Shown piece after piece: positions 34,529-41,681 of a DNA stretch of 55,292 nt. The notes beneath the pieces are model-generated. The model saw nothing but the letters and a program-made list of their open reading frames with translations, was not told the origin of the DNA and ran no database searches. Made by a program: the position numbers and the translations under genes. The DNA is from Bacteroidota bacterium (GTDB lineage: Bacteria > Bacteroidota > Bacteroidia > Bacteroidales > GCA-2748055), in the NCBI GenBank assembly GCA_024244665.1, contig JAAEOI010000310.1, positions 1 to 55,292 on the forward strand. The letters are read 5' to 3'. How positions within the stretch are numbered: position 1 is the first letter of the stretch; every line of letters begins with the position of its first letter.

Positions 34529-36826
34529 TCATTGCCAGAACACAACTTTTTCAGGTCCCATCCTAAAAGTCAGGGTTGAACCCGCTTCAATATCAGCGTG
34601 GTTAATAAATGGTTCCGTAAGCTTTACACCGTTCAGAAGAGCCTCCTGAACATATGGGTTAGATGCAGAGCGGTTTTCGGCGATCACACTGAATACTTTT
34701 CCATCTGCTACACCAATCTCCACTTTATCAAAGGATGGTCGCCCGATGGAATAGCGTACATCACCAGGACAGATTGGATAGATCCCCACAGAATTAAGGA
34801 TATACCAGGCTGACATCTGCCCGCAGTCTTCATTCCCGCAGAGCCCGTCGGGCTGGTCTGTATAAAACTGATCCAGAATTTCAGAAACCACCTCCTGGGT
34901 CCTCCAGGGCTGGTCAACCTCATTAAATAAATATGCTATATGGTGACTGGGTTCGTTGCCATGGGCATACTGGCCAATCAGACCGGTAATATCGGCAGAC
35001 TTATCCTCCCCAAGCACTTCAGAGGTTATTGTAAAGAGCGAATCAAGTTTGATCGCGAAAGCGTCCCTGCCACCCATCAGTTCAACCAATCCCTCCACAT
35101 CATGAGGCACATACCATGTCCACTGCCAGGCATTCCCCTCCACATAGGGAGTTGCCCAATGAGCAGAGTACCTGGGATGAAAAGGTTCCATCCAGGTTCC
35201 ATCCAGGTTTATACCCCGCATAAATCCTACCTCTGCATCATAATAGTTCTCATATCGCTTCGACTTTTCAAAGAATTCTCTGGCAATCCCCTCCTCGCCC
35301 ATATCCTTGGCCATGATTGCAATAGCCCAGTAGTTGTATGCAAATTCCAGGGCCTTTGATACGGATGCCTTTTCCAGATCACAGGGGATAAAACCATACT
35401 TCTCTTCGTAAAGTTTTGCTTTGGGCATCAGGTTTCCCCAGGCCTGTTCGGAAGGATAGGATATCTCTTTTACCGTATCATAAGCCACGGAATGAACTAT
35501 GGCCTCCAGTGCTTTCGCTGTATCAAAATCCCTTTGTCCCTTCATATAGGAATCCACGATTACCGATACAGCGTGTGAACCGATCATGGTACCGGTATAG
35601 TTGGACGCCAATCCCCACATGGGTAAAATTCCGCCTTCATCATATTTCCTTAGAAGGGCCCTGATCAGTTCCTGGTTGTAATCCGGCTTCATGATTGTAA
35701 ACAAGGGGTGCAAGGAACGGTGCGTGTCCCACAGGGAGAAGACTGTATAATTGGGATTGTCAGAGTGATAAATCTGCTGATCCATTCCCCGGCTGGTCCC
35801 ATCCACATCCGAATAGATACCAGGGTATATGGAACAATGGTACAGAGCAGTGTAAAAGGTCCTTTTCTCGCTGATGTCATCTGTTTCAACCACCATTGCA
35901 GATAATTGTTTCTCCCATGCTATTGCAGCTTTTTCACGGATATCATCGAAATCCCAACCCGTCACCTCCAGGTTCAGGTTTTTTGCAGATCCTTCATAGC
36001 CAACCCCGCTGATACCGACCTTGGCGATTACTTCCTCGCCTTTACCGGTACTGAAGTTCAACCTGACCTTTGCATTTTTACCGGAGATTTCGTTCACGCC
36101 CTCCTGCAACTGGTTGTCAAGGAAGAGTTCAGCTTCAAATGGTTTTGAAAATTTTGCAGTGAAATAGACATAATGGTTCTTCGCCCAGCCTGAAGTGACC
36201 TTCAGGCCCTGGATCTCCTGGTTATTCAGTACCCTGATCTCATGCAGGGGATTCCGATGTCCGTGTATGGTGTGGGTAAGGTCAATCAGTATACCCGCGG
36301 TCTCCGCTTCAGGATAGGTATACCTGTGCACTCCTGCCCGGAGAGTGGAGGTAAGTTCCACATCAATATCATAATCGGTCAGTTCAACAGCATAATATCC
36401 GGGACGGGCTGTCTCAGTCTCCCTGTTGAAGCGCGACCTGTAACCAGAATCGATTCGATCAACCTCACCGGAGTCCAGTGACACTTCTCCTGTAAAAGGC
36501 ACAAACAGGATATCTCCATAATCACCAATTCCCGTTCCACTCAAGTGGGTGTGACTGAATCCGAGGATAGAAGAGTCAGAGTAGTGATAGCCGGCACAGG
36601 CGTCCCAACCAATTTGCCTGGTATCCGGGCTCAGCTGCACCATACTGAATGGAACCGTGGCACCCGGGAAGGTGTGCCCATGAAAATCGGTCCCGATAAA
36701 TGGATCCACAAAATCAATAAGGGAGGATTGTTTCCGTTTTTGTAATATGGGGCCACCACAGGCAAATATAATTGATGCTAATGCTGTGATTAGGACCAGA
36801 GGGCTTCTGAGTTTCAATGTTGTCAT
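34529..36826 (-). CDS. GH92 alpha-mannosidase, lipoprotein
   Basis: The start at 36826 opens a lipoprotein leader (LVLITALASIIFAC, Cys about 23); an upstream ATG at 36853 is less suitable. The 765-residue protein carries all the usual GH92 blocks: FVDPFIGTDFHGHTFPGATVPFSMVQLSP, GWDACAGYHYSD, FSLWDTHRSLHPLFTIM, AHGNEPSHHIAYLF (general acid Glu) and CGNEDCGQMSAWYILNSVGIYPICPGD. It is a calcium-dependent exo-alpha-mannosidase in known relatives. It is closer in motif content to the GH92 at 20137-22377 than to the divergent one at 27152-29389. It has its own TTAA-array promoter, so it may be expressed as a single gene from the same regulatory system. Confidence 0.92.
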   Translation of the reverse strand: MTTLKLRSPLVLITALASIIFACGGPILQKRKQSSLIDFVDPFIGTDFHGHTFPGATVPFSMVQLSPDTRQIGWDACAGYHYSDSSILGFSHTHLSGTGIGDYGDILFVPFTGEVSLDSGEVDRIDSGYRSRFNRETETARPGYYAVELTDYDIDVELTSTLRAGVHRYTYPEAETAGILIDLTHTIHGHRNPLHEIRVLNNQEIQGLKVTSGWAKNHYVYFTAKFSKPFEAELFLDNQLQEGVNEISGKNAKVRLNFSTGKGEEVIAKVGISGVGYEGSAKNLNLEVTGWDFDDIREKAAIAWEKQLSAMVVETDDISEKRTFYTALYHCSIYPGIYSDVDGTSRGMDQQIYHSDNPNYTVFSLWDTHRSLHPLFTIMKPDYNQELIRALLRKYDEGGILPMWGLASNYTGTMIGSHAVSVIVDSYMKGQRDFDTAKALEAIVHSVAYDTVKEISYPSEQAWGNLMPKAKLYEEKYGFIPCDLEKASVSKALEFAYNYWAIAIMAKDMGEEGIAREFFEKSKRYENYYDAEVGFMRGINLDGTWMEPFHPRYSAHWATPYVEGNAWQWTWYVPHDVEGLVELMGGRDAFAIKLDSLFTITSEVLGEDKSADITGLIGQYAHGNEPSHHIAYLFNEVDQPWRTQEVVSEILDQFYTDQPDGLCGNEDCGQMSAWYILNSVGIYPICPGDVRYSIGRPSFDKVEIGVADGKVFSVIAENRSASNPYVQEALLNGVKLTEPFINHADIEAGSTLTFRMGPEKVVFWQ

Positions 36827-36849
36827 GCTTCTTCTTAAAACTAAATACC

Positions 36850-36894
36850 CCAAAGTAAGCCCGGGCTGTTAAAAATCAATTAACAAATGATTAA
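36850..36894 (-). promoter_or_regulatory. Triple TTAA operator and promoter of GH92-3
   Basis: TTAA boxes start at 36869, 36880 and 36891, exactly 11 bp apart, with two further TTAA at 36899 and 36906. On the minus strand TACTTTGG (36857 down to 36850) lies 12, 23 and 34 bp from the boxes, and the ATG follows at 36826. The upstream boxes overlap the degenerate end of the GH92 pseudogene. Confidence 0.6.
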
Positions 36895-37246
36895 CCGGTT
36901 AAGAATTAAGACATGAATAGTCACCCCGTCTTTCCACAATACACTCATATTGTGATCTTTATAATATCTTAAAGGATTTCTGATATGAATCGCCACCATC
37001 CGGACCATCCGGGGAAAGAGGAGAACCCTGTAGAGCGATGAATAGAAAATTTTTATATGGTCACAGTGGTCATCTTCAATCAAAATCCTGCCCAGCTCTT
37101 CTTCCCATTCACTTTCAGCCGTCACCCATCAGTGGATCTACATAATCAACCGGTGATACCCCCACCTGTCCGCATACACTCCCAACGCCCATCGCCAGTA
37201 AAGTCAGGAAGATAGACAATGACTTAAGAAAACTGTTTTTTGTCAG
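36880..37246 (-). pseudogene. GH92 pseudogene (leader plus internal fragment)
   Basis: Reading down from 37246, the frame begins with CTG where an ATG would be expected, followed by TKNSFLKSLSIFLTLLAMG, a signal-peptide-like stretch, and VSPVDYVDPLMGDG, the normal start of a GH92 enzyme. It hits a stop at once. The next frame continues as ESEWEEELGRILIEDDHCDH and IKIFYSSLYRVLLFPR, which is the middle of GH92 (KIFYTALYR...), then SVLWKDGVTIHVL, a damaged version of SLWDTxRxxHPL. About 250 central residues and the whole C-terminal catalytic half are missing. It starts 6 bp after the PQQ-type gene, as if once part of that operon. Confidence 0.75.
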
Positions 37247-37252
37247 TAAATT

Positions 37253-38485
37253 CTAAATTACCTTATATGCCATGATGGCATTGCCGCGCCTTATGTACAT
37301 CACCCCTTCTGCCAGTACCGGATGGGAGAAATGGTGACCCGTCCCCTCTTTGATCTTCAACTGTCCGGTGATCTCCATCTGATCCCCGGAATAAGAGACC
37401 AGGTTAACTGTCCCGTTGTTGCCATAACAGATGATTTTATTGTCGGCATAGACCAGGCTCCCGGTAGCCACCTTCAGCGAATCACTCACGTTCCCGCCTT
37501 CAGGCTCCAGCCCCAGTAGCTTATTGCCTTTTACGGTTGTGAAGAGGTGGCCGTTAAGGACCAGGAATCCTCCGAAGTTATTCAGAATATCCGGGTTGCG
37601 CCACACCTCCGTAATGGTTTTCCCATCTTCAGAAAGCTCCAGCTTCAACGCTCCCTGTCCACCCACATCATTGGCCACAAAATAGATATGACCATCTTCA
37701 TAGATTACCGAATTGCAGTGCTCCCCGTCATACTCATACTCTTCCAGTCCATAGGATCCCAGCAGTTCACCATTGCTTCGGTCCAGGGTAAATATATTAT
37801 GCCGTGAGGTGGTGATGAGTATATCACGTTCGGGGAGATCAACCAGTACAGGGGATCCATAGGCAAACGTATCTCTCAGCGCCTCACATGACCAGACAAC
37901 TTCACCGCTGAAACGGTTGATGGCCGCAAAGTTTGTTTCAGCTCCGCCGGGAAAACAGTAAACATGATCCCCGTCCGCCGCCACCGATTCGGAATAGCCG
38001 AAATAAGCCATTTCACCTCCCAGGTCGTCTGTGATACTGAGCGCCCACTCTTCAGCTCCGGTGGAGCTGTTAAAACAACCAATCCGTCCTGTACCGGATG
38101 AGGCATACACCAGTTTCCCCATCACTGTCGGTGTAGACCGGGCACCCGGATAAGTACTGGAGAAACCGTCACCCAGGAACTCCTCCCCGTTGGGAGATTT
38201 CCACAGCAGGTCTCCGTCAAGGTCCAGGGCGAGAAGATAAGATTTGCCCTCCTGTTCGCCATTCACAAAAAGTTTTCCTCCCAATACCGCAGGAGCTGCA
38301 TAACCCCGGCCAACTCCTTCATAGGTCCATAGCAGTTCGGGGCCCTCCTCTGGCCACTGCTCCAGCAATCCACTTTCCTGAAAGGTACCGTTGCGCTCTG
38401 TGCCGCGCCATTGGGCCACTTCATATTTACACCCCTGGATCAGGCCGGCTACGGCCAGTATAATTGCAATTGTAGTTATTTTCAT
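37253..38485 (-). CDS. PQQ-like beta-propeller lipoprotein
   Basis: The start at 38485 gives a lipoprotein leader (IAIILAVAGLIQGC, Cys about 19). The approximately 410-residue protein reads as a single propeller with quinoprotein-like blades: YLLALDLDGDLLWKSP, GCFNSSTGAEEWALS, AAINRFSGEVVWSC and FTLDRSNGELLGSYG. After the Cys it has VAQWRGTERNGTF, typical of the PQQ-like group found beside glycoside hydrolases in Bacteroidota and Planctomycetes. It could bind sugar or act in assembly like BamB; no catalytic function is assigned. It stands directly upstream of the GH92 pseudogene and GH92-3, mirroring the large PQQ-type gene upstream of GH92-1. Confidence 0.75.
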   Translation of the reverse strand: MKITTIAIILAVAGLIQGCKYEVAQWRGTERNGTFQESGLLEQWPEEGPELLWTYEGVGRGYAAPAVLGGKLFVNGEQEGKSYLLALDLDGDLLWKSPNGEEFLGDGFSSTYPGARSTPTVMGKLVYASSGTGRIGCFNSSTGAEEWALSITDDLGGEMAYFGYSESVAADGDHVYCFPGGAETNFAAINRFSGEVVWSCEALRDTFAYGSPVLVDLPERDILITTSRHNIFTLDRSNGELLGSYGLEEYEYDGEHCNSVIYEDGHIYFVANDVGGQGALKLELSEDGKTITEVWRNPDILNNFGGFLVLNGHLFTTVKGNKLLGLEPEGGNVSDSLKVATGSLVYADNKIICYGNNGTVNLVSYSGDQMEITGQLKIKEGTGHHFSHPVLAEGVMYIRRGNAIMAYKVI

Positions 38486-38659
38486 GAGATATTTGATTGT
38501 TCGTTTACCTGGATTCAAAAATAGACTTAATAGTTCAATATTACCTGAAGGTGTTGCTATTTCGACCAGGGAGACCCCGGTATAACTATTGAAGCTCTCT
38601 GTCCCTCCGTTCTTGATACAAGCCGATGGTTGAAGGGTGTACCAAATTCAGCCAAAAAA

Positions 38660-39454
38660 TCAGATAATTATCCACTCTGCACTGGGGAAAACTGTTTTCA
38701 GCTGTTCAAACTCCTTTTCGTCTGCCATATAACCACAGGTGGAAAGTACCTCGGCCTCAACGGGTGAGTTACATTTTACCAAAACTCTCCTTGCCGAATT
38801 GATAAGTTCCCCTTTAAGGGGATGATAGATATGCGCCCCGGAAGTATCCTCCCCGGAAACATCCTCCCCGGAAGTATGCAGATCCTGAAGGCCGGAAACC
38901 GAGAGGAATTCATCCCGAAGCAGGAAACCCTCCTCTGCACCCACCAGCCAACCCTCACCATGGGGATGCTTCCCCATACCTGCAAGGGAGCTTTCACCAA
39001 AACTGAGAAATGCATCGTTTACATCTTCTGACTTAAGCCAGGCAACCACACCTTCCAGGGCAATGCCCTTGCCGATACCTCCCATATCAAGTTTAATCCC
39101 TGAATTTGCAAAGCGGATGGTATGCCTGTCCGGATCCAGGATCACATCTGTCCACATGCCCCCTCCCCTGCCCGCCGCCGGGTCAAACAGTCCTGCCGTC
39201 AAACGGTTATAACGTTTACAGGTTTCCAGTACCCGCGCCATGGGCTCCGACAGCATTAGCTCCCTCTCAAAAGCCAGTGTATTAATAACCTGAAGCTCTG
39301 CTCCGCTGCGGAAGGTTGAGAGACAGGCCTCCCACTCCTCCACAATCCGCTCTGTACCGCCAGCCAGCTCATCCCCTCTCCCGTTCCCTATTCCGGGAAC
39401 AACCATGGCAAAACGGGTGTTCATAGCCATGAAGCTATGAGAATAGACAATCAT
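38660..39454 (-). CDS. ApbE-like protein (FAD:protein FMN transferase family), divergent
   Basis: The start at 39454 lies 4 bp after the stop of the dehydrogenase gene; a longer frame from 39544 would overlap it. ApbE enzymes attach FMN to threonine in flavoproteins, using magnesium and FAD. Matching motifs are an N-terminal F-M-x-M-N-T-R-F block, TAGLFDPAAG, KLDMGGIGKGIALEGVVAWL and FLSVSG. Deviations: no signal peptide or lipobox although most ApbE proteins are exported, FGES where GG is usual, and HIYHPLKGE in place of the HIIDPxTG motif. Between these last two is a repeated SGED insert from a 15-bp tandem repeat. It may be inactive or have another role. Confidence 0.65.
   Translation of the reverse strand: MIVYSHSFMAMNTRFAMVVPGIGNGRGDELAGGTERIVEEWEACLSTFRSGAELQVINTLAFERELMLSEPMARVLETCKRYNRLTAGLFDPAAGRGGGMWTDVILDPDRHTIRFANSGIKLDMGGIGKGIALEGVVAWLKSEDVNDAFLSFGESSLAGMGKHPHGEGWLVGAEEGFLLRDEFLSVSGLQDLHTSGEDVSGEDTSGAHIYHPLKGELINSARRVLVKCNSPVEAEVLSTCGYMADEKEFEQLKTVFPSAEWIII
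38836..38880 (-). repeat. Three in-frame 15-bp tandem repeats in the ApbE-like gene
   Basis: Units of CCCCGGAARYATCCT occur at 38836-38850, 38851-38865 and 38866-38880 (the last diverges at its end). They encode a repeated T/V-S-G-E-D peptide just before the altered HIYHP motif. Fifteen is a multiple of three, so copy changes would keep the frame. Confidence 0.75.
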
Positions 39455-39458
39455 AAAA

Positions 39459-40802
39459 TCAGATAGCAGGCTCCCAGCCGGGCTCGTATTCACGGCCCCA
39501 CAGCTTCGTGGCATCCCGGTCGTACATTCTTCCGGTGACATCATCTATATCGAAACCTTTTCCAATGCGGTAGGCAATGTTGGAGTAGTGTACCATGGCC
39601 ATGGTGATCACACCATTGGAGATGGGTGCGGTTAATTCTGCCTTACCCCTGATAGCATCGAAAAGATTGACCACGTGCGCTGTGGACATATCGCCACCGC
39701 CACCCAGGGCGGTTCCAGATTCATTGGATACACTCTGGCTGTCCTTCACAACCTTGCCCTTGCGGTCAAAGAGGACGTACCCTCCCCTGTCCACAAATAC
39801 AGATCCTTCGCTGCCATAGATAATTGTTCCCCGTCCACCGCGATAGGTAGGGTACCCGTTGCGGCTCTTGCCGTCCCACTCAATAATCTTGTTCCCTGCA
39901 AACCTGAAGGTAACCTCCATGTCATCGTACATCTCCCATCCGTCCTCCACGAACTGTCGCTTGTCAGCTTCCACATCAACCCTTGTCGGATAATCAACCT
40001 GGAGAGCCCAGCGTGCCACATCAAACTCATGGGTACCGTTGTTCCCCGACTCGGCCGTACCATAATCCCAGCCATACCAATGCCAGTTATAGTTCCAGGT
40101 CTCCTGAGTATATTCCCTCCGCGGAGCAGGTCCCTGGAAGAGATCCCAATCCAGTCCATCCCGTACAGGCACTTTTTTCTGAACCGGCACCTCACCACGG
40201 CTGTTTGTGTAGTAGGCAACCGCTTTGTACGGAGTACCAATGACACCCTTATGAATCTCTTTGATAATTTCGATGGTATGGGCCGAGGAGCGCTGCTGAG
40301 TTCCCATCTGAACTTCCCTCTTGTATTTCTCCTGAGCCTTAACGATCAGCTCATTCTCCAGCATGTTGTGGGTGGCCGGTTTCTCCACGTAAACATGTTT
40401 CCCTCCTGCAACTGCCATGATGGCACCAGGCGCATGCCAGTGATCAGGCGTTGCGTTGATGAGCAGATCCACCTCAGGATCTGCAATCACCTTCCTGATA
40501 TCATTCTCAAGTTTGGGTTTATTTTTAATGTGTTCGGAGAAGACACCGGCTGCACGTTCCCTCTGGCTTTTCATCACATCACAGAGATAGACCAGCTCCA
40601 CATTATTTTTCTTATTGGAGATTGGTGAAGTAAAGGCTCCCAGCCTGCGGCCCAATCCCGCGATGGCAATATTTATACGGTCATTGGCGCCCATGATCCG
40701 GCCATATGAGCTGTGCGACATTCCCATGGCTGAACTTCCTACTGCAACACCGGCTGTCCCGGCTGTAACTTTCCTGATAAAATCTCTTCTGCTTGAACTC
40801 AT
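39459..40802 (-). CDS. Gfo/Idh/MocA-family oxidoreductase with Tat signal
   Basis: The 447-residue protein starts with a Tat-type leader (SSSRRDFIRKVTAGTAGVAVG), so it should be folded with its cofactor before export to the periplasm. The Rossmann domain has INIAIAGLGRRLGA for NAD(P) binding, VDLLINATPDHWHAPGAIMA and the conserved HVYVEKPATHN. The C-terminal domain contains SGNNGTHEFDVARWAL, with the His usually needed for catalysis. Family members oxidise sugars or, in GH109, cleave glycosides via a transient 3-keto intermediate. It is divergently arranged with a DUF1080 gene, a pairing known from 3-keto-glycoside pathways, which suggests oxidation of a glycoside at C3. Confidence 0.82.
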   Translation of the reverse strand: MSSSRRDFIRKVTAGTAGVAVGSSAMGMSHSSYGRIMGANDRINIAIAGLGRRLGAFTSPISNKKNNVELVYLCDVMKSQRERAAGVFSEHIKNKPKLENDIRKVIADPEVDLLINATPDHWHAPGAIMAVAGGKHVYVEKPATHNMLENELIVKAQEKYKREVQMGTQQRSSAHTIEIIKEIHKGVIGTPYKAVAYYTNSRGEVPVQKKVPVRDGLDWDLFQGPAPRREYTQETWNYNWHWYGWDYGTAESGNNGTHEFDVARWALQVDYPTRVDVEADKRQFVEDGWEMYDDMEVTFRFAGNKIIEWDGKSRNGYPTYRGGRGTIIYGSEGSVFVDRGGYVLFDRKGKVVKDSQSVSNESGTALGGGGDMSTAHVVNLFDAIRGKAELTAPISNGVITMAMVHYSNIAYRIGKGFDIDDVTGRMYDRDATKLWGREYEPGWEPAI

Positions 40803-40868
40803 CTGGTATGTATATTATATTTGTGGTTATAAAAAATAGGCTTATAAAACTACAAAAAATAGTAAAAG

Positions 40869-40932
40869 GTAAGTGGGGAAATAAGTAAATGGGTAAATGG
40901 ATAAGTGGGGAAAATGGATAAGTGGGGAAAAT
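40869..40932. repeat. 17-bp tandem repeat in the dehydrogenase/DUF1080 divergent region
   Basis: GGATAAGTGGGGAAAAT occurs twice without a gap at 40899-40915 and 40916-40932, preceded by degenerate copies from 40869. The array fills much of the 170-bp divergent region and ends 41 bp before the DUF1080 start, where it may separate or affect the two promoters. Confidence 0.7.
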
Positions 40933-40972
40933 ATTTAATTTAGGGGGATCAACCAAATTCAAAACTAAAATT

Positions 40973-41680
40973 ATGGAAACACACGGCTTCAGAACAGTGG
41001 CACTGGGAATTATTTTTCTACTGGCTCACCAGGCCTCCTTTACGCAGGAGCAAAAATGGATCAGTCTCTTTGACGGGGAGACTTTGGAGGGGTGGACCGT
41101 TCACAGCGGATTTGGCAGCTACCGGGTGGAGGATGGTACAGTCGTGGGACAGGCAGTAAAGGGAAGTCCAAACAGTTTCCTCTGCACCGAACAGGAATAT
41201 GGCAACTTCATCCTTGAATTTGAAGTGCTGCTTGAGGATACCGAACTCAATTCGGGAGTCCAGTTCAGGAGCCAGATAGCTGCGCAGGAGCTTGTATTCA
41301 TGTTCAGGAACGGTGAAGGGAAATACCAGTCAAAAACCATTCCTCAGGACAGGGTATACGGATACCAGGTGGAGATTTCTGCGAAGGATGCAGGCGGAGC
41401 AGGTGGAGTCTATGATGAGGCACGTCGCGCCATGATGCCCTGGTGGCCAGAAAAAGGCTCCAAAGAGAGTAAGGTTTTCAAAAACGGGAAATGGAACAAT
41501 TACCGAGTGGAGTGCAGGGGCGATTCCATCCGGACCATCGTAAATGGAATGGTGATCTCCGACTTCAGGGATGCCCTGAGCCTGAAGGGAATAATCGGCC
41601 TCCAGGTACATGATGTGGGTAACGATCCCACTCCCTACCAGGTGAGATGGCGGAACATCAGGATCCAGGTACTGGAATAA
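40973..41680 (+). CDS. DUF1080 (3-keto-disaccharide hydrolase-type) secreted protein
   Basis: I chose the ATG at 40973 because it opens a signal peptide (TVALGIIFLLAHQASFTQ); a longer frame from 40922 runs through the tandem repeat. The approximately 235-residue protein is a single concanavalin-like beta-sandwich with the DUF1080 hallmarks: WISLFDGETLEGWTVHSG near the N-terminus, NFILEFEVLLEDTELNSGVQFRSQ, GYQVEI and a C-terminal GIIGLQVHDVG. Some DUF1080 proteins cleave 3-keto-glycosides, working with a Gfo/Idh/MocA dehydrogenase, and that gene lies next to this one in divergent orientation. The substrate here is unknown. Confidence 0.8.
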   Translation: METHGFRTVALGIIFLLAHQASFTQEQKWISLFDGETLEGWTVHSGFGSYRVEDGTVVGQAVKGSPNSFLCTEQEYGNFILEFEVLLEDTELNSGVQFRSQIAAQELVFMFRNGEGKYQSKTIPQDRVYGYQVEISAKDAGGAGGVYDEARRAMMPWWPEKGSKESKVFKNGKWNNYRVECRGDSIRTIVNGMVISDFRDALSLKGIIGLQVHDVGNDPTPYQVRWRNIRIQVLE

Positions 41681-41681
41681 A

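Noticed and set aside
35184..35205. An 11-bp direct repeat
   Set aside because: It lies in GH92-3 coding sequence and encodes an ordinary part of the protein (DGTWMEP), so it is probably chance.
39675..40628. A 317-codon open frame on the plus strand
   Set aside because: It is antisense to the Gfo/Idh/MocA gene and has no recognisable motif.
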